A stretch of 64,000 bases of DNA from Nitrosomonadales bacterium (GCA_016716325.1 JADJWO010000001.1:1984001-2048000), one strand, 5' to 3'. Counted from the first letter of the stretch, positions 26,003-35,850 are shown. Program-made: numbers and translations. Notes: generated by a model not told the origin, from the letters alone.

Positions 26003-27442
26003 ATGAGCGAACCGGTACAGAAATCAAATTCGGAGGTGGGTAGCGTTACGGGTTTATACCGCGAACATGAAGAATGGGCGGTCAACATGGGTGAAAAGAC
26101 CATCCATGCCAAACGCATGCCGGGCCGTTTCCGAACCCTGAAATACATTACCGAGTCGTTCTGGCTGATTTTCTTCTTCGCTCCCTATTTGCGCTGGGAT
26201 GGCAGGCAGGCCTTGTTGCTGGATGTCAATAATCGCCAATTCCATATCTTTGGTCTCACTATCCTGCCGCAGGACATCTGGATGGTTTCATTGCTGTTGC
26301 TGCTGCTGGCGATGACCCTGTTTGCGATCACCTCGGTTGCCTCGCGTGTGTTTTGCGGCTATTTCTGCTTCCAGACATCATGGGTCGATCTGTTCACATG
26401 GGTCGAGGAGAAAATCGAGGGGCAACCGAATGCCCGGCATAAGCTGGATGCCGCCCCGTGGAATGGCAACAAGATTCTCAAGAAGGCAAGTAAGCATGCC
26501 ATATGGATAGCCATTTCCATCTTCACTGGAATCAGCGTTACGGTCTGGCTGGAAGATGCATTTCAGTATTGGCACGATCTGGTGAGGTTCAATCTGACGT
26601 TGCTGGAATGGTCGACATTGATTGCATTCACTTTGGGCACATATTTTTTGGCGGGTTTCCTGCGTGAGCAGACCTGCCTGTGGTTATGTCCCTATGCCCG
26701 CATCCAGGGCGTGATGGCTGATGCGCAGACCATATTTCCCACCTACGACGAGAAGCGTGGTGAGCCGCGCGGCAGGATACGCCGTGGTGCAGCCAGTGCC
26801 GAAGATGGCAAGTTGGGCGATTGCATCGATTGTTTCCAGTGCGTGCAGGTGTGTCCAACGGGCGTCGATATCCGCGAGGGGCAGCAGTTGGGCTGCATTA
26901 CCTGCGGCCTTTGTCTGGATGCATGCGACTCGATCATGGACAAGATTGGGCGTCCACGCGGGCTGATACGATATGCTTCGCTGGAAGAAATGGAAGGACG
27001 GCCGGCGCACAAGCTTCACCAGCATCCGCGGACATGGGTTTACATCGGCATTATTTTTGTGTCGCTGCTCGGCATCATCTGGGGCCTGACCCATCTGGGC
27101 TCACTGACGCTGAGGGTGGCGCCGGAACGGCAGCCGCTGTATGTGCTCATGAGCGATGGATCGATCCAGAACAAATACACCTTCAAGGTGCTGAACAAGA
27201 CCGACAAGGATGTTTACGTCAAGGTCAGCGCAGAGGGCGGTATCAGGGATCAGGTTATCGTCGATTCAGACAATAAACAATTGGCGATCCACGGCAAGGC
27301 GACGGCGTTTACCGTGTTCGTCAGGGCGCCGGCAGAGAATGTCGCGCAGGAAGTGACCAAGCTCAAATTCCGCGTGGTGAACGTGGATGATCCGACGATG
27401 ACAGCGGAATATGACACCATGTTCAACGCTCCCAAGCGCTGA
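26003..27442 (+). CDS. ccoG: cbb3 oxidase assembly ferredoxin CcoG
   Basis: Membrane iron-sulfur protein that reduces Cu(II) to Cu(I) for cbb3 assembly. Five or so hydrophobic helices surround a ferredoxin domain with two 4Fe-4S motifs, CIDCFQCVQVCP and CITCGLCLDACD (about residues 274-314). The N-terminal KTIHAKRMPGRFRTLK and WDGRQALLLDVNNRQFHIF are typical. The C-terminal IG-like domain follows the last helix. CAGGAGCGGGC precedes the ATG. Length 479 is normal. Confidence 0.96.
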   Translation: MSEPVQKSNSEVGSVTGLYREHEEWAVNMGEKTIHAKRMPGRFRTLKYITESFWLIFFFAPYLRWDGRQALLLDVNNRQFHIFGLTILPQDIWMVSLLLLLLAMTLFAITSVASRVFCGYFCFQTSWVDLFTWVEEKIEGQPNARHKLDAAPWNGNKILKKASKHAIWIAISIFTGISVTVWLEDAFQYWHDLVRFNLTLLEWSTLIAFTLGTYFLAGFLREQTCLWLCPYARIQGVMADAQTIFPTYDEKRGEPRGRIRRGAASAEDGKLGDCIDCFQCVQVCPTGVDIREGQQLGCITCGLCLDACDSIMDKIGRPRGLIRYASLEEMEGRPAHKLHQHPRTWVYIGIIFVSLLGIIWGLTHLGSLTLRVAPERQPLYVLMSDGSIQNKYTFKVLNKTDKDVYVKVSAEGGIRDQVIVDSDNKQLAIHGKATAFTVFVRAPAENVAQEVTKLKFRVVNVDDPTMTAEYDTMFNAPKR

Positions 27443-27469
27443 CCGGGAAACTATGTACAGGAGATTGCC

Positions 27470-28024
27470 TTGATTTCACAAAAACACAAAGGCTGGCGCA
27501 ATCCGTGGGTATTCGGGCTGCTGGCGATCATACTTGCCGGGGTGTTGGTCAACGGGCGTTTTCTGTGGAATGCGCTGCATCATCCGATGCGCCTGCTTGA
27601 CGACAACTACAACGTCAAGGCGCACAACAAGTACGACGCAAAGTGGGTGCAGGAGCAGGCGGAGCGATCCACGCTGGGTTGGCAGGCCAAGCTGCATTCG
27701 TCCCACCAATTGCAGAACGACAGCATGGCCACGCCTGATGCGGCGAGATTTATTCTCCTGGCCAGTCCGGCGGATTTGAAGTTGGCGTTGAATGACCACG
27801 ATGGGCAACCGGTGCATGGTTTGAAAGTGGAAGTCGACGCACAATGGCCGGCTGATCCTGCTTTCGATTTCAAGGGCTCCATGTATGAGGCGGCAGCCGG
27901 GCATTATGAAGGCAGTCTGAAGTTTCCGCGGCCGGGCAATTGGGATCTTCTCATCAGGGCGAAGCTAGAAGATCGGCAATTCCACATGGAGCAAAAGGTA
28001 TTTGTAGCCATTCCAAAACAGTAA
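27470..28024 (+). CDS. ccoH: cbb3 assembly protein CcoH (FixH family)
   Basis: FixH-like protein with one N-terminal helix (about residues 12-30) and a periplasmic beta-rich domain. It associates with CcoN/CcoP during assembly. The start is TTG: an ideal CAGGAGA lies 6-7 bases upstream, there is no in-frame ATG nearby, and the ATG at 27453 is out of frame and runs into a stop. The sequence includes YNVKAHNKYDAKWVQEQ and HYEGSLKFPRPGNWDLLIRA, typical of FixH. Between ccoG and ccoI, as expected. Confidence 0.88.
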   Translation: MISQKHKGWRNPWVFGLLAIILAGVLVNGRFLWNALHHPMRLLDDNYNVKAHNKYDAKWVQEQAERSTLGWQAKLHSSHQLQNDSMATPDAARFILLASPADLKLALNDHDGQPVHGLKVEVDAQWPADPAFDFKGSMYEAAAGHYEGSLKFPRPGNWDLLIRAKLEDRQFHMEQKVFVAIPKQ

Positions 28025-28038
28025 CCGCGATCAATTGA

Positions 28039-30495
28039 ATGCAGCATACTGAAGACGGCGACCTTGCTCATGCAGGGTGTTTCCATTGCGGCTTGCCGAT
28101 CGCGGCCGATGCCGATTACCACAGCAGACTCGAGGGAGAATTGCGCGACTTCTGCTGTTTTGCCTGTCAGTCGGTGTGCGAAGCGATCTATGAGGCCGGA
28201 CTGCAAGGCTATTATCAGCGTACGCCTCAAGGCACGCTTCTGGCGCCTCCCCCCACCCCCCCCAGAGACATAGAAATGTACGACCTTGACGAGGTGCAAC
28301 AGGACTTCGTCAATCGTCAGGGCGAGCTGCGCGATGCGCACTTGCTGGTGGAAGGAATCCATTGTGCCGCCTGCGTCTGGTTGATCGAGCGCGGCATGAT
28401 GCGAATTCCCGGCGTGCTGACGGCAAACGTCAACATGGCCGGCAAGCGCTTGCATCTGCGCTGGGATGACCGAGGCGTCAAGCTTTCCAGCCTGATCCGC
28501 CAGTTATCCAGCATAGGTTATGCAGGTGTGCCATACGATCCCGAAGTCGCCGAAGGTTCGATGAAAAAGGCCAACCGCGCGATACTGTTCCGTTTGTTCT
28601 TCGCGGCATTTGCCATGATGAACCTGAACCTGATCGCGATCGCGCTCTACAGCGGTGCCGACAGGGGGCAATTCGTGGACTTTTTCCACTGGATGGCCTG
28701 TGCGCTGGCGACTCCCACATTGCTGTATTCCGGATTCCCGTTCTTCAAGGGTGCATGGAGCGGTTTACGCAACGCGCGGTTGACCATGGACCTGCCGATA
28801 GCGCTCGGTCTGTCGGCTACTTACTCCTATTCGCTTTACGTAACACTGGGCGGAGCCGGCGAGGTGTATTTCGATACGGTAACCAATCTGACCTTCGTGA
28901 TATTGATCGGCCGCTATCTGGAGGGCATGTTCCGTCATCAGGCGGTGGCTGCGACCAGTCGCCTGATGGATCTTCAGCCGCGTGTGGCGACCGTACTGCG
29001 GGATGGAGAGGAAAAGATCATATCGGTACGTGCGATACAGTTGGAGGAGCGCGTACTGGTTAAGCCTGGCAGCAAGATCCCGATGGACGGTCTGGTTTGC
29101 GAGGGGCGATCATCGGTCGATGAGTCGATGCTGAGTGGCGAATCGGTTGCTGTAAGGAAACAAACCGGCGACCATGTCTCGGCGGGCACACTGAATGGTA
29201 GCGGAGCTCTTGTGATCGAGGTGCAGGCGACATCGCAGGACTCCATGCTGGCCAAGATCATTCGGCTCGTTGAAGAGGCGCAGTCGTCCAAGGCGCCGAT
29301 CCAGAGGATATCCGACAGCATCGTGCCATGGTTCGTGCTGGCAACTCTGGTTTGCGCGAGCATCACGTTCTATATCTGGTCAGCAGATTTCGAGATGGCA
29401 TTGATGGCAGCCACCTCCGTCCTGATCATCACCTGCCCCTGCGCGTTGGGCATGGCCACGCCGATGTCGATTGCAGTCGCGTCCGGATTGGGGGCCAAGC
29501 ACTGCATTCTGGTGAAGAATGGTGTGGTGCTGGAGACCCTGTCCAAGGTCACGCATTTCGTATTCGACAAGACCGGCACGCTGACCGAAGGCAGGATGCG
29601 CACCGAGCAGGTGATTGCCGCATCCGGACGGGACGAGGACAGCCTGCTGGCCTTGGCGGCAGGAATCGAGCGCTTGTCGGAGCACAGCGTGGCCCAGGCC
29701 ATCGTCAGGGCCGCCGATGAACGCCAATTGCCCTATCGCAACATCGCGGTGCGCGGATTCCATGCGTCGGCTGGCGCCGGTGTGGAGGCCGAGTCCGATG
29801 GTCGGCGCATTTTGCTGGGGACATCGGAATGGCTAGGGCAACACGAGGTCACCTTGCAAGGCGACCTGTTGCGGATGCGCGCGGAATTCGAAGAGCAGGC
29901 CAAGACCTGCGTACATATGGCAGTGGACGGGCAACATGCCGCCGTCATCGTGCTGGCGGATACGCTGCGTGCCGATGCGCAAAGCCTGGTGAATACCCTG
30001 CGCGGGGCCGGTATCGGCATGACCCTGTTGAGCGGAGACCGCAAGCCGGTGGTAGACGCCATCGCGCGTCAACTGGGCGGAATGGAGGTCATCGCCGAAG
30101 TGCTGCCGCAGGACAAGGATCGGGTCATCCAGCAATTGCAACAGCGCGGGGAGTGCGTGGCGATGGTGGGTGACGGTGTCAACGATGCGCCGGCCCTGAT
30201 TCGTGCCGATGTCGGAATCGCACTGGGATCCGGCACGGATGTGTCAGTGGAAAGCGCGGACATCGTGCTGATGCAGAACGAGCTCGACAAGGTCCGTCTG
30301 GCAACGTTGCTGTCGCGGCGCACATTGCGTACCATTAAGCAGAACATCGGCCTGTCGTTCGTCTACAACAGCATCATGGTTCCGCTGGCAATGATGGCCC
30401 ATGTGACGCCGCTGGTGGCCGCGATCACCATGCCGATCAGCTCGTTGCTGGTGATCGGGAACGCGGCGCGTATTCGCAACCTGTTCAAGGGATAA
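28039..30495 (+). CDS. ccoI: Copper-translocating P1B ATPase CcoI (FixI)
   Basis: Copper exporter that supplies Cu for the cbb3 centre. N-terminal cysteine-rich segments (CFHCGLPI; FCCFACQSVCEAIY) precede an HMA domain with GIHCAACVWL. Eight helices follow. The transport motif is CPC (C466-P-C468), the phosphorylated residue is D510 in DKTGTLTEG, and GDGVNDAPAL closes the P-domain. Length 818 is normal. Near residue 72 an APPPTPPR stretch is encoded by runs of six and eight cytosines (28249-28254 and 28256-28263), a likely slippage site. It is followed by ccoS four bases later. Confidence 0.96.
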   Translation: MQHTEDGDLAHAGCFHCGLPIAADADYHSRLEGELRDFCCFACQSVCEAIYEAGLQGYYQRTPQGTLLAPPPTPPRDIEMYDLDEVQQDFVNRQGELRDAHLLVEGIHCAACVWLIERGMMRIPGVLTANVNMAGKRLHLRWDDRGVKLSSLIRQLSSIGYAGVPYDPEVAEGSMKKANRAILFRLFFAAFAMMNLNLIAIALYSGADRGQFVDFFHWMACALATPTLLYSGFPFFKGAWSGLRNARLTMDLPIALGLSATYSYSLYVTLGGAGEVYFDTVTNLTFVILIGRYLEGMFRHQAVAATSRLMDLQPRVATVLRDGEEKIISVRAIQLEERVLVKPGSKIPMDGLVCEGRSSVDESMLSGESVAVRKQTGDHVSAGTLNGSGALVIEVQATSQDSMLAKIIRLVEEAQSSKAPIQRISDSIVPWFVLATLVCASITFYIWSADFEMALMAATSVLIITCPCALGMATPMSIAVASGLGAKHCILVKNGVVLETLSKVTHFVFDKTGTLTEGRMRTEQVIAASGRDEDSLLALAAGIERLSEHSVAQAIVRAADERQLPYRNIAVRGFHASAGAGVEAESDGRRILLGTSEWLGQHEVTLQGDLLRMRAEFEEQAKTCVHMAVDGQHAAVIVLADTLRADAQSLVNTLRGAGIGMTLLSGDRKPVVDAIARQLGGMEVIAEVLPQDKDRVIQQLQQRGECVAMVGDGVNDAPALIRADVGIALGSGTDVSVESADIVLMQNELDKVRLATLLSRRTLRTIKQNIGLSFVYNSIMVPLAMMAHVTPLVAAITMPISSLLVIGNAARIRNLFKG

Positions 30496-30499
30496 ACAA

Positions 30500-30712
30500 A
30501 TGGAAGTGATCTACAGCCTCATTCCCGGTATGACCTTTTTCGGTCTGGTGTTCGTTGCGATCCTCATCTGGGCGGTTAAGAAGGGGCAATACGAAGACAT
30601 GGAAGGCAATGCAAGCCGCATCCTGCTGGACGACGATGAGGATGCGATGCTGATCAGCTCTCCTGGCCAGAAGGCACCAAAGGAAAAGGGCTCTTCGGTA
30701 TCCGGACAATGA
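30500..30712 (+). CDS. ccoS: cbb3 oxidase maturation protein CcoS
   Basis: Small membrane protein needed for cofactor insertion into cbb3. One N-terminal helix (about 5-26: SLIPGMTFFGLVFVAILIWAV) is followed by KKGQYEDMEGNASRILLDDDE, the signature CcoS motif, and a short tail. Length 70 fits. Last gene of ccoGHIS. A small hairpin (GCCGG-AGTGT-CCGGC) lies downstream at 30736-30750, without a clear T-tract. Confidence 0.92.
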   Translation: MEVIYSLIPGMTFFGLVFVAILIWAVKKGQYEDMEGNASRILLDDDEDAMLISSPGQKAPKEKGSSVSGQ

Positions 30713-30777
30713 TCCCAGGACATTGATCCCTTATGGCCGGAGTGTCCGGCTGACCATTGCGCTCGCGTCTTTTTGCG

Positions 30778-31455
30778 TTATTTCAATACTTCGCCATTCG
30801 CCAGTAAGGGAGCGCTCAACAGATCAAAATCTTTGGGCGCCAGATATTGCAGGACTGGTTTTTCCTCGTTGCCCAGCACAAGGTCGAGGCCATGCTGCGG
30901 ATACAGCAAATGAATGGCTTTGGTCTTGCTTTCGCGTATGCGCTGGGCAGGATTGCCGAAGCGTTTGATGATAATGGCCTCATCCAGTTTTACATTGGGC
31001 AGATAGGTCAATCCGGTTATTGGCACGCTGCGTACGCGCGCCAGATCGTCCGCAGTCAGGGTGATGCGTTTGCCGCTCGGGGTGCTGTTCATGCGCAGAC
31101 CTCGTTCGAACATTCCCTGCAGTTCGTTGGGGGGCAGGTTTATATTCATCACGATCTTTGCCTTCAAGCCGTTGAAATTCACTTCCTCCGTGAAAGCCTC
31201 CACGCTCATTTTTCCTTCGGCAGACTTGAACAGGCTGATCTCGATCTCTGCCTCGTGCTTGAAAATCCGCGCAGCCTCGTCCAGTGATGTCTGGCCAAGG
31301 GTGATGCCGAAGACGCGCGTGGTATCGGGTGTCGGATGAGTGATATTCCACGGCAGCGTGTCCGGGGTGTATGTGGCTTCGTCCGGAAGCATCAGCAGGA
31401 CGGACAGTGACACGACGACGAGGGCGATGACTCCCAGGATGATTTTCTTGTCCAT
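30778..31455 (-). CDS. Unknown membrane-anchored protein
   Basis: I do not recognise a named family. 225 residues: one N-terminal helix (about 5-23) and a soluble, probably periplasmic part. WNITHPTPDTTRVFGITLGQTSLDEAARIF suggests a small repeat-like fold that compares values along the chain; no cysteines or metal motifs are seen. It is three bases downstream of the other unknown gene and convergent with ccoS, and the pair is divergent from hemN. The location between oxidase and heme genes suggests a respiratory link, but that is only context. Confidence 0.7.
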   Translation of the reverse strand: MDKKIILGVIALVVVSLSVLLMLPDEATYTPDTLPWNITHPTPDTTRVFGITLGQTSLDEAARIFKHEAEIEISLFKSAEGKMSVEAFTEEVNFNGLKAKIVMNINLPPNELQGMFERGLRMNSTPSGKRITLTADDLARVRSVPITGLTYLPNVKLDEAIIIKRFGNPAQRIRESKTKAIHLLYPQHGLDLVLGNEEKPVLQYLAPKDFDLLSAPLLANGEVLK

Positions 31456-31458
31456 GCG

Positions 31459-31965
31459 TTATTCGTTTTCTTTTTCGGGTGGGTAATAGGCGATGGCGCT
31501 GGCAGGAACCTTGCCGTTTTCAGACTGCTGGTTGGCATCGAACTCAATAACGATCAGGCCGAGCACGGCCACCATGAATGGCAACAGACCCAGACCGCCG
31601 GTCAGCGCCCAGGTTGCGACGGCCTTCATCCCCATGGCCTTGCCGCCATAATAGAGGATGAGAGTCAGGGCCCCCAACGCAAGGAACAGCATCATGAATA
31701 GCCTGGTGCGCTTGGCCGCAAACTGCCAGTGGCAGCGTACAAACCAGGACGGTTCCGCAGTGAGCGATTGCTTTGCCTTGACCAGGATGTATCCCATCAG
31801 GAAAACAGACAGGGCTATGTTCGCGTACAGTAATAGACTGGTCTGGTAGATCAGCGTCAACGCCATCAGGAAAAGGAAGATGTGATTTACGACCAGATTG
31901 AACAGCAGAACCGAATGCAAATGGCGTGCGCGTTTTTTTTCCTGGTCAGTGGGTCGAATTTCCAT
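31459..31965 (-). CDS. Unknown four-helix membrane protein
   Basis: 168 residues with about four hydrophobic segments (about 20-40, 44-62, 88-108 and 116-140), charged N- and C-termini and no recognised motif. A strong AGGAGGAGG ribosome site lies upstream of the ATG. It heads a two-gene unit with the gene for a membrane-anchored protein three bases downstream. The 221-base gap to hemN must carry both divergent promoters. Function unknown. Confidence 0.72.
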   Translation of the reverse strand: MEIRPTDQEKKRARHLHSVLLFNLVVNHIFLFLMALTLIYQTSLLLYANIALSVFLMGYILVKAKQSLTAEPSWFVRCHWQFAAKRTRLFMMLFLALGALTLILYYGGKAMGMKAVATWALTGGLGLLPFMVAVLGLIVIEFDANQQSENGKVPASAIAYYPPEKENE

Positions 31966-32092
31966 GATTTTGGGGCCTCCTCCTGAATATAATAATTTTG
32001 CGAAAATCCGTACGATAGCGGCATGCAGTCAAGCGGGTGTGATTATGCCATGAGGAGGCGCTTCGGTTGGAGGTTGATGGCGGTGATTGGGT

Positions 32093-32098
32093 TATAAT
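32093..32098 (+). promoter_or_regulatory. Candidate -10 element of hemN
   Basis: A perfect TATAAT about 90 bases before the hemN ATG. No good -35 is found at 16-18 bases (GAGGTT-like), so an activator may be needed. TTGAT occurs upstream at 32075, but its partner half-site does not match the FNR consensus. Confidence 0.35.
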
Positions 32099-32186
32099 CA
32101 TCGCCCTTTTTTGGATATTTAGGCCGGAATGCCCCGCGACTGGCGCGACATGCGTCCACAAGGTGTGCATCTGGCAGAGGAAGTCT

Positions 32187-33578
32187 ATGAATAGTGCAGT
32201 AAACCAGCTGGTCGTCGATCTCGAGTTGATTCGCAGGCTGGACAAGAACGGCCCGCGCTACACTTCCTATCCGACAGCTGATCGCTTTGCGGCAGACTTC
32301 AACGCCGGAAGGTACAGGCATTGGGTAGGCAGGCGCCGCGAGTCCGGTGGCGGTCCGTTATCCCTGTACATCCACATCCCTTTCTGCAACACGCTGTGCT
32401 TCTACTGCGCGTGCAACAAGGTCATCACCAAAGACAAGAGCAAGGCGGCCGAATATGTGCGCTATCTCATCAAGGAGATGGACATGCAGGCCGATCTGCT
32501 GGGTCCGGGCCAGACGGTGGAGCAACTGCATTTCGGCGGCGGGACGCCAACCTTCCTGAGCGATGACGAGATTCGCGAGGTGATGGCAGCCATACGGCGC
32601 AATTTCAAGCTGGTCGATGACGGCGAGTACTCTATCGAGATCGATCCGCGCAAGGTGACGGATGACACCATCGCCCTGCTCGGCGAAACCGGTTTCAATC
32701 GTATCAGCATCGGCGTGCAGGATTTCGACGACGAGGTGCAGCGCGCGGTGAACCGCATCCAGAGCGAGGAAGAGACGCTGCGCATCATCAAGGCGGCTCG
32801 TGCAAATGGCTTCAAATCGGTCAGCATCGACCTGATCTATGGCCTGCCGAAGCAGACGCTGGAGGGTTTCGGACGCACGCTGGATCGGGTGATCGCGGCC
32901 GATCCGGATCGCCTGTCCATCTACAACTATGCCCACATGCCGACCATCTTCAAGCCGCAGCGGCGCATCCACGAAGAAGACCTGCCAGCGCCGCAGACCA
33001 AGCTGGACATCCTCAGCATGGCGGTCAACAAACTGACCGGGGCAGGCTATGTGTATATCGGCATGGATCATTTCGCCAAGCCGGAAGATGAGCTCGCGGT
33101 GGCACAACGCCAGAGGCGTCTGCATCGTAACTTTCAAGGGTACTCCACCCACTCTGATTGCGACCTGGTCGCGCTGGGCGTCAGTGCCATCGGCAAAATC
33201 GGGCCGACCTACAGCCAGAACTACCGCGAGCTGGAGGATTATTACGACGCGCTGGATCGCGATGCGTTGCCCATCATGCGCGGTATGGAACTGAACGACG
33301 ACGATCGGGTGCGCCGCGAGATCATCCAGGCCCTGATGTGCCATTTCGAGCTCGACAAACAGGCATTCGACCGCGAGTTCAACATCGACTTCGACCGGTA
33401 TTTCGCCACCGAGCAGGATGAATTGAACGAGTACCAGCGTGAAGGCCTGCTGGAGCTCTCGCCACAGCGCATCGTTGTCACCCCCAAGGGGCGCATGCTG
33501 ATACGCAACATCTGTATGGTGTTCGACAAGTACCTGCGGACGCGCACCGAGCATGCACGCTATTCCAAGGTGATCTAG
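32187..33578 (+). CDS. hemN: Oxygen-independent coproporphyrinogen III dehydrogenase HemN
   Basis: Radical-SAM enzyme converting coproporphyrinogen III to protoporphyrinogen IX without oxygen. The start MNSAVNQLVVDLELIRRL has AGAGGAAG before it; an in-frame ATG 40 codons upstream lacks family similarity. The radical-SAM motif is CNTLCFYCACNK, with the extra cysteine typical of true HemN (as opposed to HemW). The opening GPRYTSYPTADRF and C-terminal HemN domain are complete. Length 463. Placed near the cbb3 genes, it suits heme supply at low oxygen. Confidence 0.95.
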   Translation: MNSAVNQLVVDLELIRRLDKNGPRYTSYPTADRFAADFNAGRYRHWVGRRRESGGGPLSLYIHIPFCNTLCFYCACNKVITKDKSKAAEYVRYLIKEMDMQADLLGPGQTVEQLHFGGGTPTFLSDDEIREVMAAIRRNFKLVDDGEYSIEIDPRKVTDDTIALLGETGFNRISIGVQDFDDEVQRAVNRIQSEEETLRIIKAARANGFKSVSIDLIYGLPKQTLEGFGRTLDRVIAADPDRLSIYNYAHMPTIFKPQRRIHEEDLPAPQTKLDILSMAVNKLTGAGYVYIGMDHFAKPEDELAVAQRQRRLHRNFQGYSTHSDCDLVALGVSAIGKIGPTYSQNYRELEDYYDALDRDALPIMRGMELNDDDRVRREIIQALMCHFELDKQAFDREFNIDFDRYFATEQDELNEYQREGLLELSPQRIVVTPKGRMLIRNICMVFDKYLRTRTEHARYSKVI

Positions 33579-33636
33579 CCGGGTCTGCGATACTCTTCGA
33601 TATTATTTTTCCGTCTTTAAAAATTACGGGGCGCAC

Positions 33637-35850
33637 ATGAACAGAATCGTCAAATATGGATTGTTGGGTGTCGTTGGCGTCGTCGGTGTGGCGGTGGCGG
33701 GAGCGGCTTATGTGGCCGCGACCTTCAATCCGAACGACTACAAGGCCAAGATCATTCAGGCGGTAAAGGACAGCAAGCAGCGCGATCTGCGGCTGGACGG
33801 AGATATCGCACTGTCGTTTTTCCCCAGTATCGGCGCCGATCTCGGCAAGGTGTCGTTATCCGAGTTCAGGAGCGACAAACAGTTTGCCTCGATCGATTCG
33901 GCACATGTCTCGCTGGCGCTGATCCCGCTATTTTCCAGGCAGGTGGTGGTGGACGCGGTATCGGTAAGTGGCCTGCAGGCCACGCTGGTCAAACGCACGG
34001 ATGGCAGCACCAACATCGACGACCTGCTCGGCAAGGATGAGAAACAATCCGAAGCTGGGCAGCAGCAAGTGGAGTTCGACATCGCTGCAGTCTCCATCGA
34101 AAAGACCGCGCTCACTTATCTGGACGAGAGTACGGGGGCGCAATATTCCGTCAAGGATCTGAACCTGCATACCGGGCGTATCGCCAATGGCGTGCCGGGC
34201 AGGATCGAGTTGTCTGCCGCCGTGCAGGCCAATCAACCCAAGCTGGATATCGCTGCGCAACTGAAGACTGAGCTGACCTTCGATCTCGACAAGCAACAGT
34301 ACCGGCTGGGCGGGCTCGATTTGCAGTTGAATGGCTCGGCGCTGGATATCACCGGCCTGAAGCTGCAGGCCGGCGGTGATATCAGCGCGAACCTGTCCAC
34401 GCAGGAATTCGGTGCGCAGAAATTTGCGCTGAAGGCGACCGGCAGCAAGGGCAAGGACGATTTTGAGGCTACCCTGGACGCGCCGGTGCTAAGTCTTACC
34501 AAGGACAAATTCTCGGGCGACAAGCTGACACTGAATGCGAAGCTGGGCGGCATCGTCGCGGCCCTCACGGTGCCGGATATGCAAGGCAATGCCAAGGCAT
34601 TCCAGATCAGCGCGCTCACGCTCGACCTCGACGTGAAACAGCCCGAGCAGGCGTTCAAGGTGAAGCTGGCCTCGCCGCTGTCGGGCGATTTCGAGGCGCA
34701 ACGATTCAACCTGGACAAGCTGGTACTGTCGGTGAATGCGACCGGCGACAAGTTGCCGAACAAGTCGGTGAACAGCGAGATGAAGGGTAGCGTACAGATC
34801 GATGCGAAGAAGCAGAGCGTGCAGGCGAACCTCGCTGGCGGGTTGTTGCAGAGCCAGATCAAGGCCAGGGTCGGCGTGAGCGGTTTTGCCGACCCGGCGA
34901 TCGATTTCGACGTGGATGTCGACCAGTTCGATGCGGACCTGTATATGCCGAAATCCTCTGCCGGAGCGCAACCGGCTGAAGCCAAGGAGCAGCCGATCGA
35001 CCTGTCCGGCCTGCGCAAGCTCAACCTGAACGGCAGTTTGCGCATCGGCGCACTGAAAGTCGCAAACGTGAAATCCAGCAACGTGCGGCTCGATATGAAG
35101 GCGCGCAACGGCCAGGTCAATATCGCGCCGCTGTCGGCCAACCTGTATCAGGGCAGTGTCAAGGGCAGTATCAGTGTCGATGCGCAGGCCACGCCGTCCA
35201 TTTCCATCAACCAGACGCTGAGCGGCATCAATGTAGCCGCGCTGACCAGGGATGCGGCGGATTTCGATACGCTGGAAGGCAAGGGTAACATCGGGATGAA
35301 CCTCGCCATGCGCGGTGATACGGTCAGTGCGATGAAGAAGGCACTCAATGGCACGATGTCGCTGAGTCTTGCCGATGGCGCAATCAAGGGCATCAACATC
35401 GCCCAGAAACTGCGCGATGCACAGGGCATGCTGGGCAAGGGCAGCGCACAGACCCAGTCTGCCAATCAGAGTGAGAAGACCGATTTCAGCGAACTAAAGG
35501 CCACCTTCAAGGTAAACAATGGCGTGGCGCACAACGACGACCTTTCGCTCAAATCGCCATTGTTGCGTCTGACCGGAAACGGCGACATCGACATCGGCAA
35601 CGACAGCATGAACTATCTTGCCAAGGCCACGCTGGCAAAGACGCTGGAAGGGCAGGGCGGCAAGGATGCAGTCGGCGGAATCACCGTTCCGGTGCGAGCC
35701 AGCGGGCCGTTCAGCGACCTGAAATACACCCTGGATTTCGGTGCGATGGTCGGCGAGATCGCCAAGCAGAAGGTCGAGGCCAAGAAGGAGGAGATCAAGA
35801 CCAAGGTTCAGGAGCAATTGAAGGACAGCCTCAAGGGCCTGTTCCGTTAG
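33637..35850 (+). CDS. AsmA family protein
   Basis: Large AsmA-like protein (737 residues) with one N-terminal helix (about 6-28) and a long periplasmic, beta-strand-repeat body, related to the bridge-like lipid transfer families. FNPNDYKAKIIQAVKDSKQRDLRLDGDIALSFFPSIGADLGKVSLS is the AsmA N-terminal signature, and GTMSLSLADGAIKGINIAQKLRDAQ is the conserved C-terminal AsmA_2 motif. The end is a Lys/Glu-rich helix. It abuts mutY, sharing one base, a common betaproteobacterial order. Lipid or outer-membrane homeostasis is the family-level role. Confidence 0.9.
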   Translation: MNRIVKYGLLGVVGVVGVAVAGAAYVAATFNPNDYKAKIIQAVKDSKQRDLRLDGDIALSFFPSIGADLGKVSLSEFRSDKQFASIDSAHVSLALIPLFSRQVVVDAVSVSGLQATLVKRTDGSTNIDDLLGKDEKQSEAGQQQVEFDIAAVSIEKTALTYLDESTGAQYSVKDLNLHTGRIANGVPGRIELSAAVQANQPKLDIAAQLKTELTFDLDKQQYRLGGLDLQLNGSALDITGLKLQAGGDISANLSTQEFGAQKFALKATGSKGKDDFEATLDAPVLSLTKDKFSGDKLTLNAKLGGIVAALTVPDMQGNAKAFQISALTLDLDVKQPEQAFKVKLASPLSGDFEAQRFNLDKLVLSVNATGDKLPNKSVNSEMKGSVQIDAKKQSVQANLAGGLLQSQIKARVGVSGFADPAIDFDVDVDQFDADLYMPKSSAGAQPAEAKEQPIDLSGLRKLNLNGSLRIGALKVANVKSSNVRLDMKARNGQVNIAPLSANLYQGSVKGSISVDAQATPSISINQTLSGINVAALTRDAADFDTLEGKGNIGMNLAMRGDTVSAMKKALNGTMSLSLADGAIKGINIAQKLRDAQGMLGKGSAQTQSANQSEKTDFSELKATFKVNNGVAHNDDLSLKSPLLRLTGNGDIDIGNDSMNYLAKATLAKTLEGQGGKDAVGGITVPVRASGPFSDLKYTLDFGAMVGEIAKQKVEAKKEEIKTKVQEQLKDSLKGLFR

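Noticed and set aside
32075..32090. FNR box upstream of hemN
   Set aside because: TTGATGGCGGTGAT fits only the left half of the consensus.
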